From assembly GCF_002159975.1 (NCBI RefSeq), contig NZ_NFJR01000013.1, positions 21,559 through 85,558 of the forward strand: a stretch of DNA of 64,000 nucleotides, in the 5' to 3' direction. The notes under the pieces are model-generated. The model did no database searches and was not told the origin of the DNA. It saw only the letters and a program-made list of their open reading frames with translations. The position numbers and the translations under genes were made by a program. Origin of the DNA: Barnesiella sp. An22. Lineage in GTDB: Bacteria; Bacteroidota; Bacteroidia; Bacteroidales; Barnesiellaceae. Position 1 is the first letter of the stretch. The number at the start of each line of letters is the position of its first letter. Below, piece by piece: positions 1 to 8,511 of the stretch.

Positions 1-551
1 ACTTCTTCGACTCGACACCCGAGTATGAGAAAGAGACGACCGATGCCAACCGTCAGGAGCACCGGGCCGCCATGGCGATGGCCCACGGAGGCATTACCGG
101 CGTAGGACCCGGCAACAGCCGGGAGGCCTCGCGGCTGCCGTTGGCCTTCTCCGATTACATCTATGCCATCATCATCGAAGACCTGGGCTTTGTGGTCGGC
201 GGGGTAGGGCTCTTGCTGGTCTACCTCATGATTCTGGCGCGGGCGGGGCTCATTGCCCGGCGGTGCACCAAAGCCTTCCCGGCCCTGCTGGTGATGGGTA
301 TGGCGGTGATGATTGTGTTGCAGGCTCTCTTCAACATGGCTATCGTGGTAGGGGTATTCCCGGTTTCGGGTCAGCCGCTGCCGCTCATCAGTAAGGGTGG
401 AACCTCGATATGGATGATGAGCTTTGCCTTCGGGGTCATGCTCAGCGTGAGCCGGTATGCCGTGAAAGATACAGGAGCAAATATAAAGTCGGAACGGGAG
501 AGCGGTTTGCCCGAAGATTTGCAGGCCGCCAATCCCACCAATTTAGCATAA
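1..551 (+). CDS. ftsW: Cell division protein FtsW, 3' part (truncated by window edge)
   Basis: This is the C-terminal part of the SEDS-family septal peptidoglycan glycosyltransferase FtsW, which polymerises lipid II at the division site in the inner membrane. The reading frame is open from base 3 and its start lies before the window. The visible part contains the conserved periplasmic and late transmembrane region of the family, including ITGVGPGNSREASRLP, the IIIEDLGFVVGG segment and GQPLPLISKGGTS near the last membrane helices. The gene heads the run murG-murC-ftsQ-ftsA-ftsZ. Its stop codon (549-551) touches an AGGAGG ribosome-binding site for murG. RodA is the close paralogue, but the dcw context favours FtsW. 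Confidence 0.93.
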   Translation, partial: FFDSTPEYEKETTDANRQEHRAAMAMAHGGITGVGPGNSREASRLPLAFSDYIYAIIIEDLGFVVGGVGLLLVYLMILARAGLIARRCTKAFPALLVMGMAVMIVLQALFNMAIVVGVFPVSGQPLPLISKGGTSIWMMSFAFGVMLSVSRYAVKDTGANIKSERESGLPEDLQAANPTNLA

Positions 552-558
552 GGAGGCT

Positions 559-1674
559 ATGATGAAACGAGCAATCAGAGTATTGATAAGCGGCGGTGGT
601 ACCGGGGGGCACATCTTCCCCGCCATATCCATTGCTAATGCGATAAAGGCCCGTTGCCCCGAGGCCGACATCTTGTTTGTCGGGGCCGAGAACCGGATGG
701 AGATGGAGAAGGTACCGGCTGCCGGATACCGCATCGAAGGGCTTCCCGTGAGCGGCTTCAACCGCAGCAACCTGCTGGCCAACTTCAAGGTGTTGTGGCG
801 GTTGGGCAAGAGCCTGCGGCTGGCCCGCCAGATTGTGCGCGGGTTCAACCCCGATATTGCCGTGGGCGTAGGCGGTTATGCCAGCGGTCCCACGCTGTGG
901 GCGGCAGCCCGCCGGGGGGTGCCCACCCTCATTCAGGAGCAGAACTCCTATGCGGGTGTCACCAACAAACTGCTGGCTTCGAAGGCGCATACCATCTGTG
1001 TGGCCTATGAGGGGATGGAGCGGTTTTTCCCCGCCGGTAAAATAGTGCTTACGGGGAACCCCGTGCGGCAGGACTTGTGCAACGACCGGCTCACTCGCGA
1101 CGAGGCGTTCGACTTCTTCGGGCTCGACCCGCACAAGAAGACCATTCTGCTCATCGGCGGCAGTCTGGGGGCTCTCACCCTCAACACGGCCGTTGTCGAG
1201 TCTATCCCCGAAATCGTGAAGAGCGGCGTGCAGTTTATCTGGCAGTGCGGCAAGCGGTTCGACGAGAAGGCCCGCGCCGCATTGAAGGCGGCGGGCGACC
1301 CGGCCTGCATCAAACAGATGCCCTTTATAGCTCGCATGGACTTGGCCTACAAGGCTGCCGACCTGGTGATTTCGCGGGCCGGAGCCAGCTCTATCTCGGA
1401 GCTCTGCCTGTTGGGTAAGCCGGCCATTCTGGTACCTTCGCCCAATGTAGCCGAAGACCACCAGACCAAGAATGCCGAGGCCCTCTCGTCGAAGGGAGCC
1501 GCCATTCTGGTGCGCGACGCCGAGGCCCGTCAGCGGTTGATGCCCTGCGCCCTCTCGGTGGTGAACGACGAGGATTGTCTGGAGTCGATGAGCCGGCAGA
1601 TTTCGAAACTGGCTCAGCGCGATTCGGCCGCGCGTATTGCCGATATAATATTTGACATAGTCGATAAAAAATGA
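559..1674 (+). CDS. murG: UDP-GlcNAc:lipid I GlcNAc transferase MurG
   Basis: MurG transfers GlcNAc from UDP-GlcNAc to lipid I, making lipid II on the cytoplasmic face of the membrane. The protein (about 370 residues) has the N-terminal glycine-rich loop GGGTGGHIFPA, the second-domain loop GGSLGA, and the nucleotide-binding stretch SRAGASSISELCLLGKPAIL followed by EDHQTKNA. Two ATGs sit side by side (559 and 562). The AGGAGG at 551-556 lies 2 nt from the first and 5 nt from the second, so 562 may be the true start. The last codons overlap murC by 4 bases (ATGA), which points to translational coupling. Length is normal for the family. Confidence 0.97.
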   Translation: MMKRAIRVLISGGGTGGHIFPAISIANAIKARCPEADILFVGAENRMEMEKVPAAGYRIEGLPVSGFNRSNLLANFKVLWRLGKSLRLARQIVRGFNPDIAVGVGGYASGPTLWAAARRGVPTLIQEQNSYAGVTNKLLASKAHTICVAYEGMERFFPAGKIVLTGNPVRQDLCNDRLTRDEAFDFFGLDPHKKTILLIGGSLGALTLNTAVVESIPEIVKSGVQFIWQCGKRFDEKARAALKAAGDPACIKQMPFIARMDLAYKAADLVISRAGASSISELCLLGKPAILVPSPNVAEDHQTKNAEALSSKGAAILVRDAEARQRLMPCALSVVNDEDCLESMSRQISKLAQRDSAARIADIIFDIVDKK

Positions 1675-3041
1675 AACAGTACAGTTCGCTTTATTTCATA
1701 GGTGCCGGCGGCATAGGTATGAGTGCGCTGGTGCGTTATTTCCTGGCAAAGGGATACCGGGTGGCCGGTTACGACCGCACCTCGTCGCCCCTGACCGAAG
1801 CCTTGCAGAGCGAGGGGCTCGAGATTGTCTATGACGAGTCGGTCGACCTCATCCCCGACTATTGCCGCGACCCGAAAACGACGCTCGTCGTCTATACCCC
1901 GGCCATTCCCGCCACACATGCCGGGCTGGTCTACTTCAGAGAGCACGGCTTCAAGGTGGTGAAACGGGCCGAGCTGCTGGGGCTCATCACCCAGTCGAGC
2001 AAGGGGCTTTGCTTCTCGGGTACGCACGGCAAGACGACCACCTCGAGCATGGCGGCCCACATCTTTCACGAGTCGCCCATCGGGTGCAACGCCTTTCTGG
2101 GCGGTATCCTGCGCAACTACAACAGCAACCTCATCCTGTCGGACCACTCGCCCTTTACGGTAATCGAGGCCGACGAGTACGACCGTTCGTTCCACTGGTT
2201 GCACCCCTATATGGCGGTGGTGACGGCTACCGACCCCGACCACCTCGACATCTACGGTACCGAGGAGGCCTATCTCGAGAGCTTCGCACACTTCACCTCG
2301 CTCATCCAGCCGGGTGGCTGTCTGGTCATCAAGAAGGGTATCAAGCTGGTGCCCCGTGTGCAGGAGGGGGTGAAGGTCTACACCTATTCGGCCCGCGACG
2401 GCGGCGATTTCCACGCCGATAATATCCGGGTGGGCAACGGTACGATTCTCTTCGACTTCGTAGCCCCCGACGGTGTGGTGACCGATGTCGAGCTGGGTGT
2501 CCCCGTCGACATCAACATCGAGAATGCCGTGGCCGCCATGGCCATAGCCCGGTTGAACGGGGTGGCCGACGACGACATGCGGCGGGCCATGGCCTCGTTC
2601 AAGGGAGCCAAGCGGCGGTTCGAGTTCTGGGTGAAACGCGACGACCGCGTGATGATAGACGATTATGCCCATCACCCCGACGAGCTGAAAGCCAGTATCC
2701 GTTCGGTACGGGCCCTCTATCCCGGGCGTAAACTCACGGTTATCTTCCAGCCCCACCTGTATAGTCGCACCCGCGATTTTGCGCCCCAGTTTGCCGAGGC
2801 GCTGTCGATGGCCGACCAGGTGATACTGCTCGATATTTATCCGGCTCGCGAATTGCCTATACCGGGAGTCACGTCGCAACTTATTTTCGACCGGATAACA
2901 TGCAGAGATAAAGAACTTTGTTTGCGCGAAAAGTTGTTAGAACGGATAAAAGAGTGTAACTTTGACATTTTATTGACGATGGGAGCCGGCGATATAGATC
3001 GTCTGCTTCCCGAGATAGCATCAATCGTGGAGGCAAAATGA
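1671..3041 (+). CDS. murC: UDP-N-acetylmuramate--L-alanine ligase MurC
   Basis: MurC adds L-alanine to UDP-MurNAc using ATP, the first amino-acid step of the peptidoglycan stem. The 456-residue protein shows the N-terminal Rossmann loop GAGGIGMSALVRYF, the Mur-ligase P-loop GTHGKTTTSSM, the EADEYDRSF motif and the C-terminal ligase region with YAHHPDELKASI. The start codon overlaps the murG stop (ATGA), and the 3' end overlaps ftsQ by 4 bases. It is therefore in the middle of a tightly coupled division/cell-wall operon. A related ligase (Mpl) would lack this context. Confidence 0.97.
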   Translation: MKQYSSLYFIGAGGIGMSALVRYFLAKGYRVAGYDRTSSPLTEALQSEGLEIVYDESVDLIPDYCRDPKTTLVVYTPAIPATHAGLVYFREHGFKVVKRAELLGLITQSSKGLCFSGTHGKTTTSSMAAHIFHESPIGCNAFLGGILRNYNSNLILSDHSPFTVIEADEYDRSFHWLHPYMAVVTATDPDHLDIYGTEEAYLESFAHFTSLIQPGGCLVIKKGIKLVPRVQEGVKVYTYSARDGGDFHADNIRVGNGTILFDFVAPDGVVTDVELGVPVDINIENAVAAMAIARLNGVADDDMRRAMASFKGAKRRFEFWVKRDDRVMIDDYAHHPDELKASIRSVRALYPGRKLTVIFQPHLYSRTRDFAPQFAEALSMADQVILLDIYPARELPIPGVTSQLIFDRITCRDKELCLREKLLERIKECNFDILLTMGAGDIDRLLPEIASIVEAK

Positions 3042-3775
3042 AGGTCTTGTTGAGATTTCTGTTGATGGTAGTGCTTGTGGTCTACCTGTTTGTCGCGTTC
3101 TTTGTCCTCCGCTCGCATGCGGCCGAGGAGAAGTGTCTCGACTTGCAGGTCGAGGTCCTGGACAGTGCTACGCATCACTATATCTCACCGGCCGATGTAT
3201 ATAGATATATCGAAGAGTACGATTTGGACCCCTGCGGAAAACCGATGGGGGAGGTCAATACCGAAGATATGGAGCGAACCCTCATGCTGAATGGCGTGTT
3301 AGGTTCGGTCGAGTGTTACAAGGAGGTAGGGGGCACCGTGTGTGTGAAGGTAACCCAGCGCATTCCCGTAATGCGGGTGATGGCCAATGGCAGCAACTAT
3401 TACGTCGATACCGAAGGGCATCGCATTGTTGCCGTGGCGCAGTATCGCACCCCGTTGCCTCTGGTGACCGGGCAGGTAGACAGTACGCTGACCTATCTCG
3501 ACCTGTTGCCGATGGCCCGGTATATTTACGGGCATCCTTTTTGGAATGCTCAGATTGAACAAATTTATGTCAATGAGCGTCATGAAGTGGAGTTGGTGCC
3601 CCGGGTCGGCAAGCAGACGATTCTGCTGGGCTCGGTGGAGGATTATGAGACGAAGTTCGACAATCTGATGCTGGTTTATAAGGATGTATTCAGCAAGACC
3701 GGTTGGACGATGTACGACACCGTTTCACTGAAGTTTAAGAATCAGGTGGTTTGTACGCGTAGAAAAAAGTGGTGA
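3038..3775 (+). CDS. ftsQ: Cell division protein FtsQ
   Basis: This is a bitopic inner-membrane divisome protein of 245 residues. It has a short cytoplasmic N-terminus, one hydrophobic segment at about residues 4-25 (LLRFLLMVVLVVYLFVAFF), and a periplasmic part that would hold the POTRA-like and beta domains. The primary sequence is weakly conserved. The call rests on size, topology and position between murC and ftsA, where ftsQ sits in Bacteroidota. It overlaps murC by 4 bases. In other bacteria FtsQ bridges FtsL/FtsB to FtsA and FtsW; no ftsL is seen in this stretch. Confidence 0.88.
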   Translation: MKVLLRFLLMVVLVVYLFVAFFVLRSHAAEEKCLDLQVEVLDSATHHYISPADVYRYIEEYDLDPCGKPMGEVNTEDMERTLMLNGVLGSVECYKEVGGTVCVKVTQRIPVMRVMANGSNYYVDTEGHRIVAVAQYRTPLPLVTGQVDSTLTYLDLLPMARYIYGHPFWNAQIEQIYVNERHEVELVPRVGKQTILLGSVEDYETKFDNLMLVYKDVFSKTGWTMYDTVSLKFKNQVVCTRRKKW

Positions 3776-3798
3776 AATAAAAACTAATAGAGAAAGAT

Positions 3799-5220
3799 AT
3801 GGATACGGAGAGATACATAGTAGCTATTGAGATCGGGAGCTCGAAGATAAGAGGAGCCATAGCAACCCGTTCTCTCAAGGGGGTTGTTACTGTGCTTGGC
3901 GTAGATACCGAATCGTTGAGCGGGAGTGTGAAACGCGGTTTCGTGGTTCGCCCCGACGAAGTATCGGCAAAAATCAGACGCCTGATAGTCAAACTGAGTA
4001 ACCGCATAGGGACCTCGAAGAAGATCAAGCAGGTCTATGTCGGCATCAGCGGTCAGTCGCTCCATGCCGAGGATCATCTGATCAGCCGCGATTATCCCGA
4101 GGGTACGCTCATCAACGAAGATATAATCAAACACCTGCAGGAGGAGGCCCGCGAGATGCCTATCGCCGGAGCCGATATTCTGGAGGTGGTTCGCACCGAA
4201 GTGACGGTCGACGATCAGCCGCGCATCGGTCGGGAAGAGCTGGTTGGCTCGAGCCTGAAGATGGGCGTGAAGCTGATTGTGGCCCGCGACGAACTCAAGA
4301 AAAGTGCCGCCCGCTGTTTCCAAGGCGATTTGACGGTGGCTCATTATATACCCACGGCCCTCTCGACCGCCTATGTGGCCTTGAGCAACGAGGAGCGTCA
4401 GGCCGGTGTCATGCTGGTCGATTTTGGGGCCGACACGACTACCGTCTCGATTTACAAGGATGGATTCTTGCGTTACCTCTCGACCATACCGCTGGGCGGG
4501 CAGAACATCACGCGCGACATTATGACGCTGAACGTGACGGCTGCCGAGGCCGAGTCGTTCAAGATTCGTTTGGGTTCGGCCAAGATGGTGGGCGAGGAGT
4601 CGAACATTACACTGCGCGGCGAGAGCGGTTCGGAAATCAAGAGCCTCGACCTCTCGAAGGTGGTCAAGGCTCGTATCGAAGAGATTGTGGCCAACGTGAA
4701 CGCACACTTCGATTATGCCAAGTGCGACCGCAAGAGCCTGGGCGCCGGCATGGTGATTGTGGGCGGAGCCTCCAAGCTCTCCAACCTCACCGAGCTCCTG
4801 GCCGAGAAGTGCGACATCAAGGTTCGCAAGGGTGCCCTCCGTCAGGATATGTTGCTCGACGTAGCTTCGCAATCGAAGAGCGCCGACTATCTGCAGATAT
4901 TGGGCCTGCTCTATTCGGGTCGTGAAAACTGCGTGGAGGTAATAGCCCGGCCGGCTGCGACCCCCGAGGTGGAGCCGCAGGTCGAGGAGGAAGAGGAACC
5001 CGTAGACCCGAGAGAGCAACGGGCTCGCGAAAAAGAGGAACAGGAGCGTCGCAAACGGGCCGAGAAGGAGCGCCGCAAACGCGAAGCCGAAGAGGCCAAG
5101 AAACGCGAGAAAGAGCGTAAGGAAAAGGAGAAAGCCAACAAGCCCGGCTTATTCGGTAAGTTGAGAGATATGGTCAAGAAGGCCGAGACTCTGCTCGATG
5201 ATGAAAACGATAACTATTAA
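3799..5220 (+). CDS. ftsA: Cell division protein FtsA with long charged C-terminal tail
   Basis: FtsA is the actin-fold ATPase that tethers FtsZ to the membrane. Visible actin-family motifs are VAIEIGSSKIRGAI (phosphate 1), VDFGADTTTVSIYKDG (phosphate 2) and IVGGASKLSNL (adenosine). At 473 residues it is longer than many FtsA proteins. From about residue 385 there is an acidic stretch, then a Lys/Glu/Arg-rich segment likely to form a helix or coiled coil (about 400-445). It ends with GLFGKLRDMVKKAETLL, an amphipathic helix expected to bind the membrane. It lies 23 nt after ftsQ and 12 nt before ftsZ. Confidence 0.96.
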   Translation: MDTERYIVAIEIGSSKIRGAIATRSLKGVVTVLGVDTESLSGSVKRGFVVRPDEVSAKIRRLIVKLSNRIGTSKKIKQVYVGISGQSLHAEDHLISRDYPEGTLINEDIIKHLQEEAREMPIAGADILEVVRTEVTVDDQPRIGREELVGSSLKMGVKLIVARDELKKSAARCFQGDLTVAHYIPTALSTAYVALSNEERQAGVMLVDFGADTTTVSIYKDGFLRYLSTIPLGGQNITRDIMTLNVTAAEAESFKIRLGSAKMVGEESNITLRGESGSEIKSLDLSKVVKARIEEIVANVNAHFDYAKCDRKSLGAGMVIVGGASKLSNLTELLAEKCDIKVRKGALRQDMLLDVASQSKSADYLQILGLLYSGRENCVEVIARPAATPEVEPQVEEEEEPVDPREQRAREKEEQERRKRAEKERRKREAEEAKKREKERKEKEKANKPGLFGKLRDMVKKAETLLDDENDNY

Positions 5221-5232
5221 AAGAAGAAGGTT

Positions 5233-6459
5233 ATGAACGATGTAGATATAAATAGCTCCAAGTTGCCCGACTTCATCGTCCCCGGGGTCGGAGAGAGGAA
5301 AGAAGAGCCTATCAAGATAAAGGTCGTGGGCGTAGGTGGTGGTGGCGGAAACGCTGTCAACTACATGTATCGGCAGAATATTCAGGGCGTGAGTCTGGCC
5401 CTGTGCAATACCGATCCCCAGGCCATGTTCGACTCGCCGGTCCCCATCAAGGTGGCCATCGGCGACGAGGGTGCCGGCGGCGAGCCCGAGGAGGGCAAGC
5501 GCCTGGCCGAGGAGTATGAGAAACTGGACGGTCGCATCTCGTCCCTCTTCGAGGATGAGACCCGCATGGTATTCATCACCGCCGGTATGGGTGGAGGCAC
5601 CGGTACGGGTGCCGGCCCGGTCGTGGCCCGCATCGCCAAGGAGAAGGGCATGCTCACGGTGGGTATCGTTACCATACCGTTCCTCTTCGAGGGCGAGCCC
5701 AAGATTCTGCAGGCCTTTGCCGGTGTCGAGGAGATGCGCAAGCACGTCGACGCCCTGCTGGTAATCAACAACGAGCGTCTGTGCAAAATCTATCCCGACC
5801 TCTCGTGGACCAATGCCTTCTCCAAAGCCGATGATGCCCTGGCCAACGCGGCCCGCAGCATTGCCGAGCTGGTGTCGAAGAACGGTAAGATAAACCTCGA
5901 CTTTGCCGATGTGCGCACTACCCTGAAAAACGGAGGTGCCGCCGTCATCAGTACCGGCGAGGGCGAGGGTGAGCACCGCATGAGCAAGGCCATACAGAAT
6001 GCACTCATCTCGCCGCTGCTCAAGGAGAGCGACATCTATGACTCGGAGCGGGTGCTCTTCAACCTCTACTTCTCGCCCGAAGAGACCGACGAGTTGCGTA
6101 TCGAAGAGGCCAAGGAGCTGAACGCCTTTATGACCCGCTTCAAGAAACGGGTGAAGGTAATCTGGGGCTATACCCACGATTCGTCGCTGGGCAAGAAGGT
6201 GCGCATCACGATTCTGGCCACCGGCTTCGAGGTATCGGACCTCACCTTCAAGGGCGAGTACGGCGGCGATGCCGACGAGCACATAGCCCAGTCGCAATAC
6301 ATCGTGCTGCGTCCCGACCAGCTCGACAACAACGCGTTGATCGAGAAGCTCGAGAATGCCCCGGCCTACGATCGGCCCAAAGACTTCCGCGACAATTTCG
6401 AGGGAGGCGAGAAGCGCAAGGAGGAGCCGACGAGCAACCGCCGTTCCATAAAGTTTTGA
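5233..6459 (+). CDS. ftsZ: Cell division GTPase FtsZ
   Basis: FtsZ is the tubulin-like GTPase that forms the cytokinetic ring. The 408-residue protein has the nucleotide-binding GVGGGGGNAVNYM loop, the tubulin signature GGGTGTGAGPVVA, and NNERL and NAFSKADDALANAARSI in the expected order. The C-terminal linker is short and charged and ends in a basic peptide (RRSIKF), consistent with the FtsA-binding tail. It directly follows ftsA as in most dcw clusters, and a YqeY-like gene follows 26 nt later. Confidence 0.98.
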   Translation: MNDVDINSSKLPDFIVPGVGERKEEPIKIKVVGVGGGGGNAVNYMYRQNIQGVSLALCNTDPQAMFDSPVPIKVAIGDEGAGGEPEEGKRLAEEYEKLDGRISSLFEDETRMVFITAGMGGGTGTGAGPVVARIAKEKGMLTVGIVTIPFLFEGEPKILQAFAGVEEMRKHVDALLVINNERLCKIYPDLSWTNAFSKADDALANAARSIAELVSKNGKINLDFADVRTTLKNGGAAVISTGEGEGEHRMSKAIQNALISPLLKESDIYDSERVLFNLYFSPEETDELRIEEAKELNAFMTRFKKRVKVIWGYTHDSSLGKKVRITILATGFEVSDLTFKGEYGGDADEHIAQSQYIVLRPDQLDNNALIEKLENAPAYDRPKDFRDNFEGGEKRKEEPTSNRRSIKF

Positions 6460-6485
6460 TTGAAACCTGTAAAATAGTATAGATT

Positions 6486-6935
6486 ATGAATTTATTTGAT
6501 CAGGTCAGCAACGACATCAAAAGTGCCATGCTGGCAAAAGACAAGGTAAGACTCGAAGCCCTGCGGGGTATCAAGAAAGAGTTTCTCGAAGCAAAGACCG
6601 CCAAGGGTGCCGACGGCGAACTGTCGGACGAGACGGCGATGAAGATATTGGCCAAGATGGTAAAACAGCGCAAGGAGAGCGCACAGATTTATTCGGAGCA
6701 GAACCGCCCCGACTTGGCCGAACCCGAACTGGCCGAAGCTGCCGTTATCGAAACCTATCTGCCCAAACAGATGACCGACGAAGAGCTGACCGAAGCCCTC
6801 AAGGCCATCATTGCTCAGGTAGGTGCCACCAAACCGCAAGAGATGGGCAAGGTGATGGGCGTGGCCTCCAAACAGTTGGCCGGTCGTGCCGACGGTCGTG
6901 CCATCTCGGCCAAAGTAAAAGAACTGTTGTCGTAA
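6486..6935 (+). CDS. GatB/YqeY domain protein
   Basis: This is a small cytoplasmic protein of 149 residues from the YqeY family, related to the tRNA-binding tail domain of the GatB amidotransferase subunit. Conserved elements include the LEALRGIKKEFLEAKT start region, KMVKQRKESAQIY, ETYLPKQMTDEEL and the end MGVASKQLAGRADGRAIS. Its cellular role is not settled; a tRNA-related function is inferred from the domain. It lies between ftsZ and serS on the same strand with short gaps (26 and 29 nt), so it probably shares their transcript. Confidence 0.9.
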   Translation: MNLFDQVSNDIKSAMLAKDKVRLEALRGIKKEFLEAKTAKGADGELSDETAMKILAKMVKQRKESAQIYSEQNRPDLAEPELAEAAVIETYLPKQMTDEELTEALKAIIAQVGATKPQEMGKVMGVASKQLAGRADGRAISAKVKELLS

Positions 6936-6964
6936 ACGAGAATACAATATACGAAATTTAGACT

Positions 6965-8236
6965 ATGCTTACACTTAGTGTCATTAAAGAGAATCCCGAA
7001 GATGTGATTCGCCGGTTGGCTATCAAGCATTTCGACGGGAGAGAGGCTATCAACCGGGTACTCGAACTGGATAAAATCCGTCGCGCTTCGCAAGCCGAAC
7101 TCGATGGCAAATTGGCCGAACTGAAAGGATTGGCCGCCCAGACCGGGCAACTGATGAAAGCCGGAAAGAAAGAGGAGGCCGAGGCCGTGAAAGCTCAGAC
7201 GGCTGCCATCAAGGAGTCGACCAAAGCGCTCGAAGAGTCGATGGTATCGGCCGAGAAAGAGATTACCGATATTTTGTTGACTGTCCCCAACCTGCCTTAT
7301 GCCGGTGTGCCCGAGGGACGTACCGCTGCCGACAACATTGTCGAGAAGACCGGTGGCGTGATGCCCAACCTGCCCGAGGATGCTCTGCCTCACTGGGAGT
7401 TGGCCAAGAAATACGACCTTATCGATTTCGAATTGGGCGTGAAGATTACCGGTGCCGGATTCCCCGTCTACAAAGGCAAGGGTGCCCGCCTGCAACGCGC
7501 CTTGATTTCGTTCTTCCTCGACGCCGCCCGTGAGGCCGGATACCTGGAGATACAGCCGCCTTATGTGGTGAATGCCGCATCGGGTTACGGCACGGGACAG
7601 CTGCCCGACAAAGAGGGTCAGATGTACCACTGCAACGAGGATGACCTCTACCTGATTCCTACCGCCGAGGTACCGGTGACCAACCTCTACCGCGACGTGA
7701 TTTTCAACGAGAGCGACCTGCCTATCAAGAATACCGCCTACTCGGCTTGCTTCCGCCGCGAAGCCGGTTCGTACGGCAAAGACGTGCGCGGTCTGAACCG
7801 TCTGCACCAGTTCGACAAGGTAGAGATTGTACAGATACAGCACCCCGACCACTCGTACGAGGCTCTCGAGGAGATGAAGGACCACGTGCAAAGTCTGGTC
7901 GAGCGTCTCGAATTGCCCTGGCACATCCTGCGTCTGTGCGGTGGCGACATGAGTTTCACCTCGGCCATCACCTTCGACTTCGAGGTATTCTCGGCTGCTC
8001 AGAAACGCTGGCTCGAGGTTAGCTCGGTTTCCAACTTCGAAAGCTACCAGGCCAACCGTCTGCACTGTCGTTACCGCGGTGCCGACAAGAAGATGCACCT
8101 GTGCCACACCCTCAACGGTAGTGCACTGGCTTTGCCGCGTATCGTGGCAGCTCTGCTCGAAAACAACCAGACCCCCGAGGGTATCAAGATACCTAAGGTG
8201 CTGGTTCCCTACTGCGGTTTCGACATCATCGACTGA
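6965..8236 (+). CDS. serS: Seryl-tRNA synthetase
   Basis: SerS is a class II aminoacyl-tRNA synthetase that charges tRNA-Ser (and tRNA-Sec where present). The 423-residue protein has an N-terminal two-helix coiled-coil arm (about residues 25-100) that contacts the tRNA long arm. The catalytic core shows motif 2, FRREAGSYGKDVRGLNRLHQ, and motif 3, LNGSALALPRIVAALLENNQ. Length is normal. It is the last gene of this plus-strand run; a hairpin at 8277-8306 follows. Confidence 0.98.
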   Translation: MLTLSVIKENPEDVIRRLAIKHFDGREAINRVLELDKIRRASQAELDGKLAELKGLAAQTGQLMKAGKKEEAEAVKAQTAAIKESTKALEESMVSAEKEITDILLTVPNLPYAGVPEGRTAADNIVEKTGGVMPNLPEDALPHWELAKKYDLIDFELGVKITGAGFPVYKGKGARLQRALISFFLDAAREAGYLEIQPPYVVNAASGYGTGQLPDKEGQMYHCNEDDLYLIPTAEVPVTNLYRDVIFNESDLPIKNTAYSACFRREAGSYGKDVRGLNRLHQFDKVEIVQIQHPDHSYEALEEMKDHVQSLVERLELPWHILRLCGGDMSFTSAITFDFEVFSAAQKRWLEVSSVSNFESYQANRLHCRYRGADKKMHLCHTLNGSALALPRIVAALLENNQTPEGIKIPKVLVPYCGFDIID

Positions 8237-8276
8237 TTGCCTGCGGCCTTGGTGCCGGGACAAACATAGATACACA

Positions 8277-8306
8277 AGGGGTGTCCCATTCTTTTGGGGC
8301 GCCCCT
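8277..8306 (+). terminator. Hairpin terminator after serS
   Basis: An 11-bp stem (arms 8277-8287 and 8296-8306, two G-U pairs) with an 8-nt loop lies 40 nt after the serS stop. There is only a weak T-rich stretch after it. It probably ends the dcw-serS transcript. Confidence 0.55.
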
Positions 8307-8366
8307 GTCGTTTGTATTGTGGGGTCAAAAACTTACCGAAGTTATCGCCCATACGAAACAATTCAT

Positions 8367-8374
8367 TAACTTTG
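8367..8374 (+). promoter_or_regulatory. Possible -7 box for the GH84 gene
   Basis: TAACTTTG fits the Bacteroidales -7 consensus TAnnTTTG. It lies about 140 nt upstream of the GH84 start. No clear TTTG -33 box was found at the right distance, so this is tentative. The rest of 8307-8511 shows no gene. Confidence 0.35.
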
Positions 8375-8511
8375 TCTCTGACGAGTATGGCGAGTGCAGC
8401 TTGCATGGCTTTGCATCTCCATGCGACAGAGATATGGCGATTGTCGCTAATTGCCAAATTTTCAGATGACTATAACCTGCTGATACCTGTTAACCGAAAT
8501 TCTATAATCCC

